Position numbers and translations under genes: made by a program. 64,000 nt of DNA, taken from positions 496,001 through 560,000 of the forward strand of contig JAEVHH010000003.1 in the NCBI GenBank assembly GCA_017607445.1, written 5' to 3'. The DNA is from Histoplasma ohiense. Its lineage: Eukaryota; Ascomycota; Eurotiomycetes; Onygenales; Ajellomycetaceae. Of the stretch, positions 21,020-33,095 are shown in pieces; position 1 is the first letter of the stretch; every line of letters begins with the position of its first letter. Below the pieces are notes generated by a model that did not search any database, was not told the origin of the DNA, and saw nothing but the letters and a program-made list of their open reading frames with translations.

Positions 21020-23903
21020 TCACCATCGGCCAAAGCCACCACCATAGACCATGTTGGAATGATTGTACCCACCTTGACCCTGGCTCCCGTAAAGTCCCTG
21101 CCCAGGGGTAGCACTAGTAGCACTTTGGTGCATTCTAGCCTGCAAAATACTCGGGTCCGCAAGATCTACTACACCACCTCCGCCGGAGGAAGTGTTAGCG
21201 TGTCTGTGCTTCTTCCCCCTCTTCTTCTGCTTCTGTGGTCCTGGATCTTGGTGGGACCCATTATGATGGCCATAGAGAGAGTTGAGAAGGCCAGATACGG
21301 GAGCCAGGGGAGGGGGTGTGTTATGCATCTGGAGAAAAGGAAACATAAACTCACGCTTAGCAGCCTCATGCGCTTGAACACCGCCACCACCACTCGTGCT
21401 ACTTCGACCACGCATAAGTTCACGCATTAGGTCTGGGTTAGGGTCTTGCTTGGTCCCAAGGCCGAGATTATTGTTCATTGTGCTTGTGAAGCCATGGCCT
21501 TGAGCAAACATTCCTCCACCACTAATCGGCGGAGTTCCAGCAGTTTTCAAGCCAGGCGGAGGACCCTGAACACCACTAACGAAGTAATGATTTCCCAAAC
21601 CATGTTGTCCAGTTACATTAAGGGGATTCTGATTGGCGCCCTGCGGTGTCGATGTCTGCTGATTGACCAGTCTTTGATTGGAGGTATTCTTCGCATTGGC
21701 TTCATTCGCAAACGAGAATCTCGACGACTGTCTGGCATGTCCTTGCATAACAGGTATTTGCGGGATCTGATTCTGGTACACACCTGCCCGTTGTTGAGAA
21801 TTGTGCTCGAATGAGTTAGAGACAGAAGTTGTTTGTAATTGATCCATTAATCCCATGTGTTGTCCGCCAGCGTTCTTCAGCAACAGAAGTTGCTGTTGCT
21901 GGAGGGGCGTGAGGCTCCTGCCTGCCATGTTTAGACCTTGGAACTGGTGCCCACCAGAAGAAACGGGCGATCCAATAGCAGAATTTGCTGTAGTTGTTTG
22001 TTGCGACGGAGGTTGAATGGCACTGAGTGCCTCTCTTGCATTCCGACCAGAGTTACCAGCAGTATGCATCTCTTCTGGCTCGCCTCCAAGCTGGGAACTT
22101 CCTCCCTCAAGATTTTCCTCCTCATTAGCATTTGGATGAAGTAACAATTGGTTGTCAGTTTCTTGGTTTATACGTTCATGTTCTGCTTTCTCACGCATAG
22201 CACGACGTTTCACCCCACCATAGGGGTCAATCATTGAAGGATGATTTTCAAGGTACGCAAGCTCCTCAGGAGGCAATCCAGCGGACGAAAATATAAAACG
22301 GAAGTCGGGATTGTTTACGGCTGTCACCAGACCATCCAGCACTGGGATTTCGTGAGGCCCAGACGGCATAGGAGAGTCTGTTCGTGTCACATGTGGAGAA
22401 GAGCTTGAGGCCTCTGCTACAGTCGGGGTTTGATGGCGGGAGGATTGTTGTCCAGATTGGGATTGTCTCTCCACACTGCGTTTTAATTCCTCAATCTTGT
22501 TGACAACAGCATTCGATCCTTTCGGGCTTGGAGAAGAGTGGCTAGCCGTCACACTTGGTCGTCGTGCACGTTGCACATGGGAATCCTTATTGGCCCAGCT
22601 TGCAGACGATGGTAGAGCTGAGGAGTCCGTATTGGTTCGATTCCCCGTTTCATCTCTGCTATTTTGTCTCCGCATCGGCTGTGCTCCGGCAGGTAGTTGG
22701 ATAGGATGTGAAGAAGGTCTGACGGGCTGAGCGTGGTGAGTATAGGGGGAATATGTGGAAGGGCCAGGTCCATTTGGTGGGTTAGGATGGGAACGTTGTG
22801 ATGACATGGTGTTCATGGACGATAAATCTTGGCGGCTGAAGCTATCGTTGTCTTCTCCGGTCTCATGAAGGAACGTACAGTTACGGTTGTTACATTGTTC
22901 ATTTCGAAGAAACGATGAACAGTATTTCGTGGTTCCATATTGGGCCCTACAACAACCAAATTAGTATCTAAAGTGAACGGTGGTTTGGAGGCCGAATAGC
23001 CATAGGCGAAAATCAACCGACCTAAGTACACGATCACCGTTGGGAGATCCATCTACCGCCGCAATGCACGTTGCAGCATCTGCCTTACGAGCGAAAGTGA
23101 CATAGACACCAATGCCCTGGTTTGGGTTGCCACCCGGCTTTGCTTTGCTAACAACAATCTTTTCAATATCACCGTATTGTCCAAAGTACTGGTCCCCGCG
23201 CAAGGTCTGTAATAGTTGACTTTCGTCTCGTATCGTGGGGTTGAGGCCAATGACATAAACAAGGTTCTTCTGGACAACACGGACACCAGCAAGGTTTCTT
23301 CGACTGGAAGCTTCTATTTCCCGCTTTTCAGCCTCCCGCTTCTTCGCTGCTGCAGCTTTGCGATGTTTCAATGCCAAATCCGCTTTAAACCTAATTCGGT
23401 TGCGATCTGTATTAGTAGGATATATAGAAGGTCGTCGAAAGGAGGGGATGGTGACTCACTCATCGACATCTGGAACTCTATATTGAATTGTGCTTTCATC
23501 GTATACACGTCTACAGTTTGGACACCGACCTTCTTCACTATGTGTTTTTATATTATTGTAGCAAAACTGGCAGATCTGGGGACAATCTTAGCCGCCACGG
23601 TTTAGCTGAGCGAGGATTTAACCTCCTCCAAAACAACGGTTTCAAAGAGGCCAAATCCAGCGACGAAGGGATCAAGGGTAGGTTAAATGCATACCTGATA
23701 TCCACAAGGACATGGCTTGAAGTTTTTATCCGACAGGTCGAACTCTTCGATGCAAAGGGGACTATTGCGGGAAAAGAAATATTATTAGTGAAGATCGAAC
23801 AAGTTTTCGACGGGGTCCAGAAAGGACAATAGGGTGGAAACAAAACTTACCACGACTCGTCATCATCATCGATTACTGTGTCATTTTGTGCACGGGATGA
23901 CAT
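21020..23903 (-). CDS. NOT4: CCR4-NOT complex E3 ubiquitin ligase NOT4 (RING + RRM)
   Basis: Exons on the minus strand: 23903-23851, 23761-23695, 23575-23460, 23390-23022, 22946-21020; 843 residues ending GGGFGRW. Not4 is the ubiquitin ligase of CCR4-NOT, acting in mRNA decay and co-translational quality control. The C4C4 RING is spread over exons 1-3 (CPLCIEEFDL, PCPCGYQICQFCYN, GRCPNCRR). An RRM follows (KNLVYVIGLNPTIRDE, QGIGVYVTF), then a CCCH zinc finger (YCSSFLRNEQCNNRNCTFLHE). The remainder is disordered, Gln/Ser/Pro-rich. The exon 4 donor is an unusual GTCGGT but gives perfect RRM-to-CCCH continuity. An alternative splice from 21073 to 20204 would replace the last 18 residues with a 757-residue tail. 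NOT4 diverges from the complex I 30 kDa gene. Confidence 0.92.
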
Positions 23904-24370
23904 AGCGACAAGTCTCTCCCAGCGAACCTAGCGCAACACTTCTACAGCTATGAAATTGATCCAGCGTGCCAGAACTCATGAACAAGTTTGGGGGGATGCC
24001 GATCAGGAGTGGAAGAATTCGAGCCCGGCAAAACTACAACCCCACAAAACCGTAGGTAATAGCACACGATGACAGCAGGTCGACACCCGAGGGATATGTC
24101 TAAGGAATGTAGAGGAATGAAGAGGAGAGTTGCTGCGTCGCAGGTGCCAGCGTGGTGATGGCGAGAGGAGTTGCAGAGGAAAGAGGAGAATGAGTTGAGG
24201 ATGAGCTTTCTTCCACACTAGTCCCGTTTTAGACAGATTAGCTCATCCATCATGTGACGCCACGTGATACCTTGTTTTTATGTAATCCCAGGCCTTCATC
24301 GGTCCTGCGCCTGTGTCAGGCCGTTCTCCAGAGTATCTATTCCCATTCACACCCCAATTGATCCATAATC
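23904..24370. promoter_or_regulatory. Bidirectional promoter between NOT4 and NUO-30
   Basis: 467 bp separate the two start codons. It contains a CACGTG palindrome (24261-24266, within CCACGTGATAC), a typical bHLH/Cbf1-type site, and a nearby CATGTGACG. No TATA box is seen toward either gene. Confidence 0.5.
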
Positions 24371-25383
24371 ATGGCGTCTGCACGGCCGGCCATGCGTCTG
24401 GGTTCCGGTCGCTCCCTGGCCTCTACTGCTAGACCGTCTTCTGCGCGCTTCTTCTCCGCAGCTAGCCCGTTGCGACAGGCGAAGGTCGTATCCAACACTC
24501 CAACCCCAAATATGAGAGAGCTACCTCGTCCTGGTCAGTTCACACTCTAAACCTCTTCGACAAGCTGCTATATCAATTCCGTATGTGCTGACACTTTTTT
24601 TTCTGGATTCCTCCAGCCGTCGGGGAATTACACCGTTCTGTTGTCAATCCCTTAGACAAATACGCCGAAAAATCCGCGAGCCTACACAAATATGGCCAAT
24701 ACCTCATGTCCTGCCTGCCGAAATATATCCAGCAGTTCTCCGTCTGGAAAGACGAATTGACCATCTACATCCCCCCTTCAGGCGTCATACCTACTTTTAC
24801 TTTCCTCAAACAACACACGGCGGCAGAGTATACACAAGTTGTTGACATTACGGCTGTTGATTTCCCCGGCCGTGATCAGCGCTTCGAGGTAGTTTACAAT
24901 CTTCTCAGCGTGCGTCACAATTCGCGGATACGTGTCAAAACGTACGCAGACGAAGCCACCCCAGTGCCTAGTATTACCTGTCTCTACGACGGAGCCCTGT
25001 GGTACGAACGTGAGGTGTATGATTTGTTTGGCGTGTTTTTCGTCGACCATCCTGATCTCCGACGTATTATGACGGATTACGGATTCGATGGACATCCACT
25101 GAGAAAGGATTTCCCACTAACGGGATACACGGAAATTCGATATGACGAAGAAAAGAAGAGAATTGTCGTTGAGCCATTGGAGATGACACAGGCTTTCCGC
25201 GACTTCCAAGGGGGATCTTCTGCCTGGGAACAGATTGGCGATGGAATCGACAAGACGCCAAGCGAAGTAAGTCATTTCTATGCTCATAATGGAGAGAGTC
25301 CCCGGTTAACCCGTGATACACAATAACAGTTCAAATTACCAAGCCCCCAACCTGAAGAAAAGAAGGAGGAGCCGAAAAAGTAG
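24371..25383 (+). CDS. NDUFS3: NADH:ubiquinone oxidoreductase 30 kDa subunit (complex I, NDUFS3/NUO-30)
   Basis: Three exons: 24371-24533, 24617-25266, 25330-25383; 288 residues with phases agreeing. It is a core subunit of the peripheral arm (Q module) of mitochondrial complex I. The first 50 residues form a mitochondrial presequence (MASARPAMRLGSGRSLAS and onward, Arg/Ser/Ala-rich). The Complex1_30kDa domain is complete, with YEREVYDLFGVFFVDHPDLR and RIMTDYGFDGHPLRKDFPL as the signature. The C-terminus FKLPSPQPEEKKEEPKK lies in a tiny 54-nt last exon. Length is typical for ascomycetes. The gene shares its promoter region with NOT4. Confidence 0.95.
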
Positions 25384-27996
25384 CACATATATAGTGTATA
25401 ACAATATATTTCCGTTTTTATCGTGGATTTATTTCAGCTTCAAAACACAATCTTCCTGGTGTTCATCTCATGTCATCTACATGACGAAATGTGTCCTAGA
25501 CTCGTTCACTACATTTCCTCCATAGTCATATGTCCACCCAAATTATACCGATAAACACATCCAAGAATTAAGGCAATCAGGGTATAGCACAACATATTAC
25601 CCGAAAAACCTCAACTCATCTGCATGCAACGTTAGAAAGAGGAGCGAAGAGAGAGCAAAAGAAAATAGCCATCCTTTTTTTCCTTATTCTCAGCATAGTC
25701 CTCTGCTCTTTCTGCCCTATCTCCCGAGGCAGCAGCTCATCCCTCTCCCACATTAACTCCACAGCAGCGCACACCAGAGACAGCACACAAGAAAGCCACG
25801 TTAGCTCCCAGCTGGATACATCCCATGCCAACTCTAATATCCCGATACGCTACGACATACAGGCTAATAATCCAAAGCAGCATGCCTCCCGTCCCCAATA
25901 CCTGTGATCCCATTGCAGGAGCTACAGCGCCCCTTCACTAAAGGATCTCACTTGGACGCCCGTCCAGGGCATTTTGATCAGAAACACGCGCGCTGGTGCA
26001 GGGCGGGAGCTACGTCCTGGTCAGAAAGAATAGGGAAGATGGCAGCGGTAGGTAACAAGGACCAGGTGGCGATGAGTAGCTGATAAGGTGCGATGAAGCT
26101 AGTGGTGCGATAAGGCCGTAGCTTTATACGCACCAATATCACTTGAAAGGATATCTATTCGATTCTCTAAAATTTATCAGATGAGCAGTGGAAAAATCAA
26201 AGGGGTACAGTGCATTCTAGCTGCAATAAACTAGCAGGGGAAATGTAAACCTCTTGGAAACTATAATGTATCCATAACTTGTGGCGTTTTCTGGATGCTT
26301 AACTTGGGTATTGGGCAGCGGAGGGGATTAGAAATAGTTGATAGATATGCCTAGGGGTATATTTGATTCCTGATCGAGGATGAAAGGCATGGCCAATATG
26401 TGATGAACACATTTTGAGGGTACAATGCCTCACTTGAGGTGTGGGATGCAATCCAGTTTCTGTTCGAGATGAAATGATCGAGAGCTTCCCGAACTGTTGC
26501 TCTTCGCCTCCTCGTTTCTACCCAGACTATTTCACAGATTTTGGATAATTTTGCGGGAGAACCTAGGATAGGGGTACGGGCTAAGAATAAGGTTCACACT
26601 GGAACGAATCCGCATCCGGACGGACTGATCAAGAATAGACAAAAAATTTAGCAATGCAACGTGGATAGATCGGCGGCAGTGAACTTGTTTTCTGTCGTTA
26701 TTCACGAATATGTGCCAAGAATAGGGACCGAATAGTATGGGCATTGTGAAGTGTTTGAGACATAACAGACCATGATATTAGACAAAGGTCGGAATTCGCA
26801 CTGGCGGCGACTAGCCCTAGCCACCTCAGGATCAAGAGCAGTAAGGCGATTTCAATCCGTCCTCAGCCAGAGATACCACACATCCTCTTATCCAAGGAGT
26901 ATTCTCAAACGTAGAAGCTTGCTGAAGCTCCGCTTCAAATTCTGCTTTATACAGGACACTCGGCACGCTTGATACCTTGCAATATATCCGCAGCCCCAAT
27001 AAAACGCACTTTGGCAAATATCCATGAGAGATATTTTTAAACGGACTTCCAGACGGAATCCAGCCATGGCACCTGCGAGCCATTACCGTCCTGAGATCAA
27101 CGCAAGTTCCAAATCCAAGAATCGGGTCCGTGGCACATTTGAAATAGCCGCTGGACTGTACCCTGGCAAAGATGTATGTATTTTTAGCCGCTCACCCTGT
27201 CGGCAAGTGAAAGTAATGGAACGGCAGAGTAGTCCGTAGTCCCCATCATAACAGATCATGTCGCCGATTTGCCACCATGCTATAAAAACAAAGCTGACCG
27301 GTGTCCCAGGCAATCAGCCCGCAATGCAGGTGTGCTCATAGGGTAATCAAGCATGATTGATCTCCAATCCGACATGACAATTTAACAACCAGTATAAGAA
27401 TCTGGCGAAGGAAACTTCGCTTCCAAGTTTTTGAGGTTGAGTTTTGCCGATAAAAGCGGGGCACATGATCATGTGTGCCAAGTCTTCGGCGGTCGGCAAC
27501 CACATCTAACAAGAACTCTCGGCACTGGGTTGAAACCGGCTATTGCTCTAGAGTTTCCCTTGAAAGGAGCATTTAGAACCGGATATCGCTAAGAAAGAAC
27601 GTCTAGAGAACTCGGAAATGAGACGAATATTAATCTTCCTCGAGAAGGCTAGCTAGCTGGCCACTAGAGGAGATGGATGACTACCTTGGTGACTTTTTGG
27701 GGTATAATAAAAAAAAAAAAAGAGGACGCCCTCGTAATTTACACGAGGACAGACCGAAGGCGAACAGAATCAAAATCAATATCTGACAAAAGATACCTTA
27801 ACTCCAATTCATCCCTCATGATAAACCAAATTGGAGTCATTGCGTAGAGCTCCCCTTTTCCCGAAAATTCGTATCCCTTCTTCCCTATCTAGATATCTAA
27901 AAAGCGACACCTAACGACATTCCTTCTGTTTTAATAGAGCCCCAAAACAGAGAATTGAAAGAAAGTCCCTCGCTAACGCAGTAAAAAACCTCATTA
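25384..27996. other. Large gene-free interval
   Basis: 2.6 kb between the complex I gene and the 3' end of the Zn2Cys6 regulator. There is an A-run at about 27709-27721. No reading frame has a domain or splice-consistent extension, and no repeat shared with other parts of the window was seen. Confidence 0.45.
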
Positions 27997-30183
27997 CTAA
28001 ACACCTCCAAACGAATCGAGTAAATCATGCAGTTGGGATGAGATATCACGCGGCCATTCGAGATCAGCGAAAATCATCGTAGTATTTTGCGTTAACAATA
28101 TTTCGACCAAAGGGCTCGTCTGTGTCGTAGCAAAAGGGTAAAAGTCTGTGGCATTTATAAGTGTGCCGGTTGCAAGATCGGCCAATTCAGAGAGTGAGTT
28201 TATTGGTCTCACGTCCATAGTGAGCGTTGGGGACCGCTCTTCGGAGACAGCAAATTGATTACTCGCCAGAAGGCCATCGAATGCTTGGTCCAACATGCTC
28301 GCAGACGGCCACATTGTGGCCATCTCTTTTAGGGCAATTCTAAGGATTTTGATATGGCTGTCCGCAGTTGTGGTCAAGGTTTGTATTCGACGCGCATGCA
28401 AAAGTGCTAAGATTGCAACCGCAATGTGCCACACCCCCATCCCCTGGAGAAATCGTATGGAGCCCCGTGTCAAGAGGTCCTCGAAAATACGGGCAACGCA
28501 GGACGCAGAAAGGACTGCAGTGGTATACGCTTTGCGGAGCGGCTGGGAGGATTTTGTTAGATAGAGAAGGGTTATTGTGGTAAGGTAAGGTAAATGCAAT
28601 TGATGCACATCCCGGTTGAATGGTGTCGTTCGATTAGTTGCGATGGGAAGGCGCAATGGCTCAGGAAGGGACTGAACCCAATCAACTAATTCCCTGGCTA
28701 AATGCCCTGGGAATTGGGTTGTTTCGTTTTTTTGTAACAGATATTTTGCAACTTTGCCAACAACACTGGAAAGTCGAACCCAATATATAAAAGTTTGCAT
28801 GCGGAAATGGTCTTTTGGTTCAGGGAAGTCCTCCGGGGACGGTTCTCTAACGTTGCAATCTGAGGGATCAATTATGCAAGGCCTGCCTTGGCATATACTG
28901 GTTAGGCGTTCCCTTGCCTGTGTCTTCTGTTAGCTGATAAACTCAATAATAATTGAATTTTTTCCACATACAAACAATGTCCACCAAAGTCTTCGTCGCA
29001 AACCTGGTGATTCATTAGGTCGCATAACCTGACCAGGCGTTGGCTCTCGGTGCAAACCGATTTGCTGTGCTAACCTGATGGCAACACCTGTCCACCACCA
29101 CACAGTGTCGAGGCTGGGGCTATTCGGAGCCGATCCCCACCAATAAAATAGCAGAAGTGCTTTCATGCATGTTATCGGGTTGCTTTCATGGTTCCCAAGA
29201 AAAAGGGCTTTCGCTCGGTTGTAGTACACGATCGGAGGGACCTGCTGCAGCACGGACGGCTGGATTCGGCTTCCAAGAAGCGCTAATGCCTGGTTGAGGA
29301 GGACAGAGTTGGACTCCTCTTGTTCCGGAAAGAGAGTGGAGTTGTCGAGAATGGGACACCATGTGTAGCAAAACTGAAAGTAAGTGTCCATGAAACTTTC
29401 TTGCAATGCCGGGGGTGGTAGATCTACAGGCTGCAGCACCGGTTGAGATGAGTTGAGCTGGCCCATTGCCGCAGAGTTATCCAATATCTGTAGGAGACCT
29501 GATCCGCTGGAATACAGGGCATTCTGGGCTTGTCCGCTATCGTGCGCCTTAACGGGTAAGGAGGCTGTCCGAGCTGACGGAAATTGGGAGGTTGGTTGGC
29601 GAATGCCTTCCGGCGAACTTGGATAGGAGAGTGGGGGCCTCCCAATTCCTCCTGAGAAATGAGAAGTGCTTTCCGTGGCCATTCGATCATCCGTTACTAC
29701 GCAGTGGACAGATGGCTCAGTTTTAACGTGAACCTGGCTATGATTGCTCGGTGTCGATTTAGAAGTGGGGTCGTTTGGCAAGGACACAATGGGCAAGGAA
29801 TCGACCGTATCAAAATCATCTAGGCTACTATGCCGGACCGATGCTCGATTACCTGCGCCGCGTTTCGATGGACGAATTCTTTTTAAAATCGGTCAATACA
29901 TGGGGATATTTATTGCTCCCAAGCACAAAGTTTATGGGACGTACCGGCATTCATACCCAGCAATTTCGCACCTCGAGCATCTCGGAGATTCGCATTCGGA
30001 GTTGTTGACTTGTAGGTCACATTTAATCTATTCTACCGGTTAGCATACATGTCCCAGCCGATTAGCTTAATTGCTTCCGGTTACCTTTTTCTCGTGGCAA
30101 CGAAGACAGACAAGGCGGGCACGCTTATTGCCTCGAGGACCTCTACGGACTTTGGGTGGGGGTTCTGGTGTTTGTGAAGCCAT
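27997..30183 (-). CDS. Zn(II)2Cys6 transcription factor with fungal_trans domain
   Basis: Four exons: 30183-30085, 30027-29945, 29878-28972, 28926-27997; 672 residues. The zinc cluster is split by the first intron: Cys26-x2-Cys29-x6-Cys36, then Cys50-x2-Cys53-x6-Cys60 (an extra Cys45 lies between), preceded by a basic RRGPRGNKRAR stretch. A disordered Ser/Pro linker follows. The fungal-specific transcription factor domain starts at FMDTYFQFCYTWCPILD and includes RLAQQIGLHRE, LRRRLWWTLF and ICQGRPCIID across the 45-nt third intron, which is very short. This architecture matches nuclear regulators of the cutinase/fatty-acid utilisation factor type, but the target cannot be deduced. It is divergent from BUD22 with 347 bp between starts. 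Confidence 0.88.
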
Positions 30184-30530
30184 GGCAGGCGTTGCTGGAA
30201 TTACGAAAAGCTCGTGAATGATTGCCGATGCACCATTTTTATATCCACAGCTCAGACCGTTAGCCGTTTTGCTGCTAAAAGCGCATCGTAAAATTTACGA
30301 GATGCCGAGTTTGTTCCCACTGTCCCGATTCAGAAGAATAGCCGCTTGGCTCACAGCCGCGCTTACTCAGCAAATTACACGTGACTTAGCGCATTATCAA
30401 TTTTGCTTGACCGTCTCCAGCCGATAAACAGCCAGTGTTTTATATTTTATATTTCGTTGTTGGTGTTCAGTTGGAGAGCAATTGATCGCGCAGCTACGGT
30501 TCTAAGGGACAGGTATATTTAAACCTCACC

Positions 30531-31887
30531 ATGCCAAAAAGGAAACGAGGTGACCATGAGGAGTCGAGCATACTATCCAACCAGGATGATAGGAGGCTGC
30601 GAATCCAAATTGAACGTCTCGAGCAGCAGTTGGAGCATGGCTGTCAACTAATTTTCCGGGCTCTTAAAACTGCCCGTGGTTTCGAACGCCAAAAGCTGGG
30701 ACGTCGCCAAAAGACTTCTAAACAGAAAAATGAAACAGCACAGGTATCCCGAATAGGGCAGGAAATTCAAGCTTTAAAGGTGTGATTTTTACTGGTTTAT
30801 TTCTGCCAAGTATATATATGTATTCTCGAATTGACAATAGTAGGCTCTGGATTTAGGAGCCACTGCCGAACGACACTTGCTCAAGCATCTGGTGAGGACG
30901 AAGCGGATTGCAGAGTCTCCAGCGTTTTCTAGGTTTCTGTCCGCGAGGAAACCACGCCTAGAAGGTCCACAAGATGGTCCTAAAGCGAATGTTATAGCTC
31001 GTTTATTCAATTCAAACCCTGTGAGAGACGTCCTACCGGGTATAACAAACGACATACGTCACATTTTAGGCCTTAGTGACGGCGTACTTGCTGCAAAACC
31101 AATGGATCGTGAGAACCCCCCGCCAAATCCCAAAGGTTCGGAGAGAGTGGAGGAAGGACCGGCATCGAAACTGCGCCAAGCCTATGAAAGTGATCTTGAA
31201 ATGGAAGACGCATACGCGAAACAGTATAATGCGCAATTAGCATCTTCTTCAGAATCGGAACCCGAAACGGATGACCAGGAAAAGGATGAAAACAACCATC
31301 ATTCCCATCTAACTTTGGCGGGATTTGAACCGCCCCTCTCACCCACACCTTCTATCGTATCGTCGGAACCTACGTCGAAAACCACTACCAAAACTTCCAA
31401 GCCGAATAATAAGAATCCGGAAACAGCGTTTCTTCCTTCCCTAACCATGGGTGGCTACTGGTCAGGATCAGAATCCGCCGAAGAGGACGCGGCAGCAGCC
31501 GCCATTCAGCCGCGGAAAAACAGGATGGGCCAGCAAGCTAGGAGAAAATTATGGGAAAAGAAGTTTGGATCGGGGGCTAATCATCTTAAAAACCAACCGC
31601 CAGAGAAGGAAAAATCGCGTGATAGTGGATGGGATATGCGGAGAGGAGCGTTGTCTCGTGATGAGACAAGAGGCAAGCGGGGAAGAGGGGGGCTTCCGAG
31701 TGCCTTGTCTTCTCGAAGACCCAAAGTCGAAAGCGCCGCACAAGCTCCAAATCCGAACTTTGAACAGCGTAGGAATCGCCAAGCCTCAGAGCAAAAGCCT
31801 CTGCATCCTTCCTGGGAAGCAGCGAAGAAAGCCAAGGAACGGAAAGCTCAGGCTGCTTTCCAGGGGAACAAGATCACATTCGACTGA
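30531..31887 (+). CDS. BUD22: Bud22-family ribosome biogenesis protein
   Basis: Two exons: 30531-30779 and 30844-31887; 430 residues. The intron acceptor is TAG at 30841-30843, and the join reads ALKV-free as QALK|ALDLGATAERHLL. Bud22 proteins act in the nucleolus in 18S rRNA/40S maturation. Family marks: a coiled N-terminus with basic RGFERQKLGRRQK, an acidic Ser-rich middle (SSSESEPETDDQEKD), a basic C-terminal half, and the highly characteristic end LHPSWEAAKKAKERKA followed by AAFQGNKITFD. The length is normal. The gene is divergent from the Zn2Cys6 regulator. Confidence 0.88.
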
Positions 31888-33095
31888 TTCGTCTGTGAGA
31901 GGGACCGGAAACCTCTTACCTCGCAACCGGTTACCACCTAGTTATCGGCATGCGCTACGGTCCTTATATTTTTCTACGAAATGACTGCCAGTGTAGGGCG
32001 TAAAGGCGAGCAACTTCGAGCTAAAATATGCCTAGAGGTTTTTAATCAAGAGATACCCTGTCCTATATATCCGCCTCTAATAATTTATACATAATAAATT
32101 TATATTTAGATCTAGCACAGTATGGGGCCTTGTACAGTACATCTTCGATATTTTAGCATTTAGCAGGTACAATGTAGGAATAAACTATCAAATGTAAACT
32201 CATGCTTTCCGCAATCGTACCGTCACAACACCATACCTGCAATAACTCCATAGTGCGTGTATAATATACAAATCTATTAAATCGATTGGCAAAATTACGA
32301 TGTGGAAAACAAATGTAATAATGAGACAAACCCCACTTGCTACGGATTTTGGTGGCTGGATCTGTGTTTACCTCACCGCTATGGCGTCACAATGCGACTA
32401 ACAATCGATGCGGTTCGCGCCCAAACCACCTCCGAAGAGCCTTGCGTGCCAACACAGTTCTGCATGATCAGGCGACGGCGCTCGACTGATTTTTGGAGTA
32501 GCCGCTCTCTTTTCCAGCGCTGTAGTAGTTGGCTGCACAGTGTTTTTATTCTCCAATTATCTACCAATGACCCAGCCTGTTGGCACAGGTGTCAATATCT
32601 CTTTTCACAAGGCTAGATCCGTGTTTTGGCAAGGGAATATTGGCTTTGTCCCGGTTTTACAACAAATTCGCACAGGAACATCCTGGCCACCGCAAACATG
32701 CGCAGAACCGGGCAAACGGCAGGACAAATGAAACCACCCAGAAACGACTGAAAAATTGGTTCGGCTAAGACGTGCCGTATGATATGGCAGCAGTGGCGGG
32801 CGGCACTTCACGCTTTGAAACCATTGGGCCCCTCAATTGAGGGGCACGCGTACACGTTGTCCTGCATCTTTGGAAATGATACACCGTCCGTTCTTCGGGA
32901 CCAAGACTCCACACATGGCCATCTTCCAGAACGCATCCTCTCTCCTTTCTTATCGAATTCTTTCGACCTCGCATCGATTTCCCGTGCTTCCTGCTGGACC
33001 ATATCTCCTCGTTTCTGCAATAATATCAAATATCACTGCAGAACCTTCGTGGCGGGTCCGAAAAAGCCTATACAGAATCGTACGGCGAGGACATC
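31888..33095. other. Intergenic, no supported gene
   Basis: AT-rich 3' flank of BUD22, then mixed sequence up to the coiled-coil gene. Overlapping short frames on both strands (32300-33150) show no family features. Confidence 0.4.
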
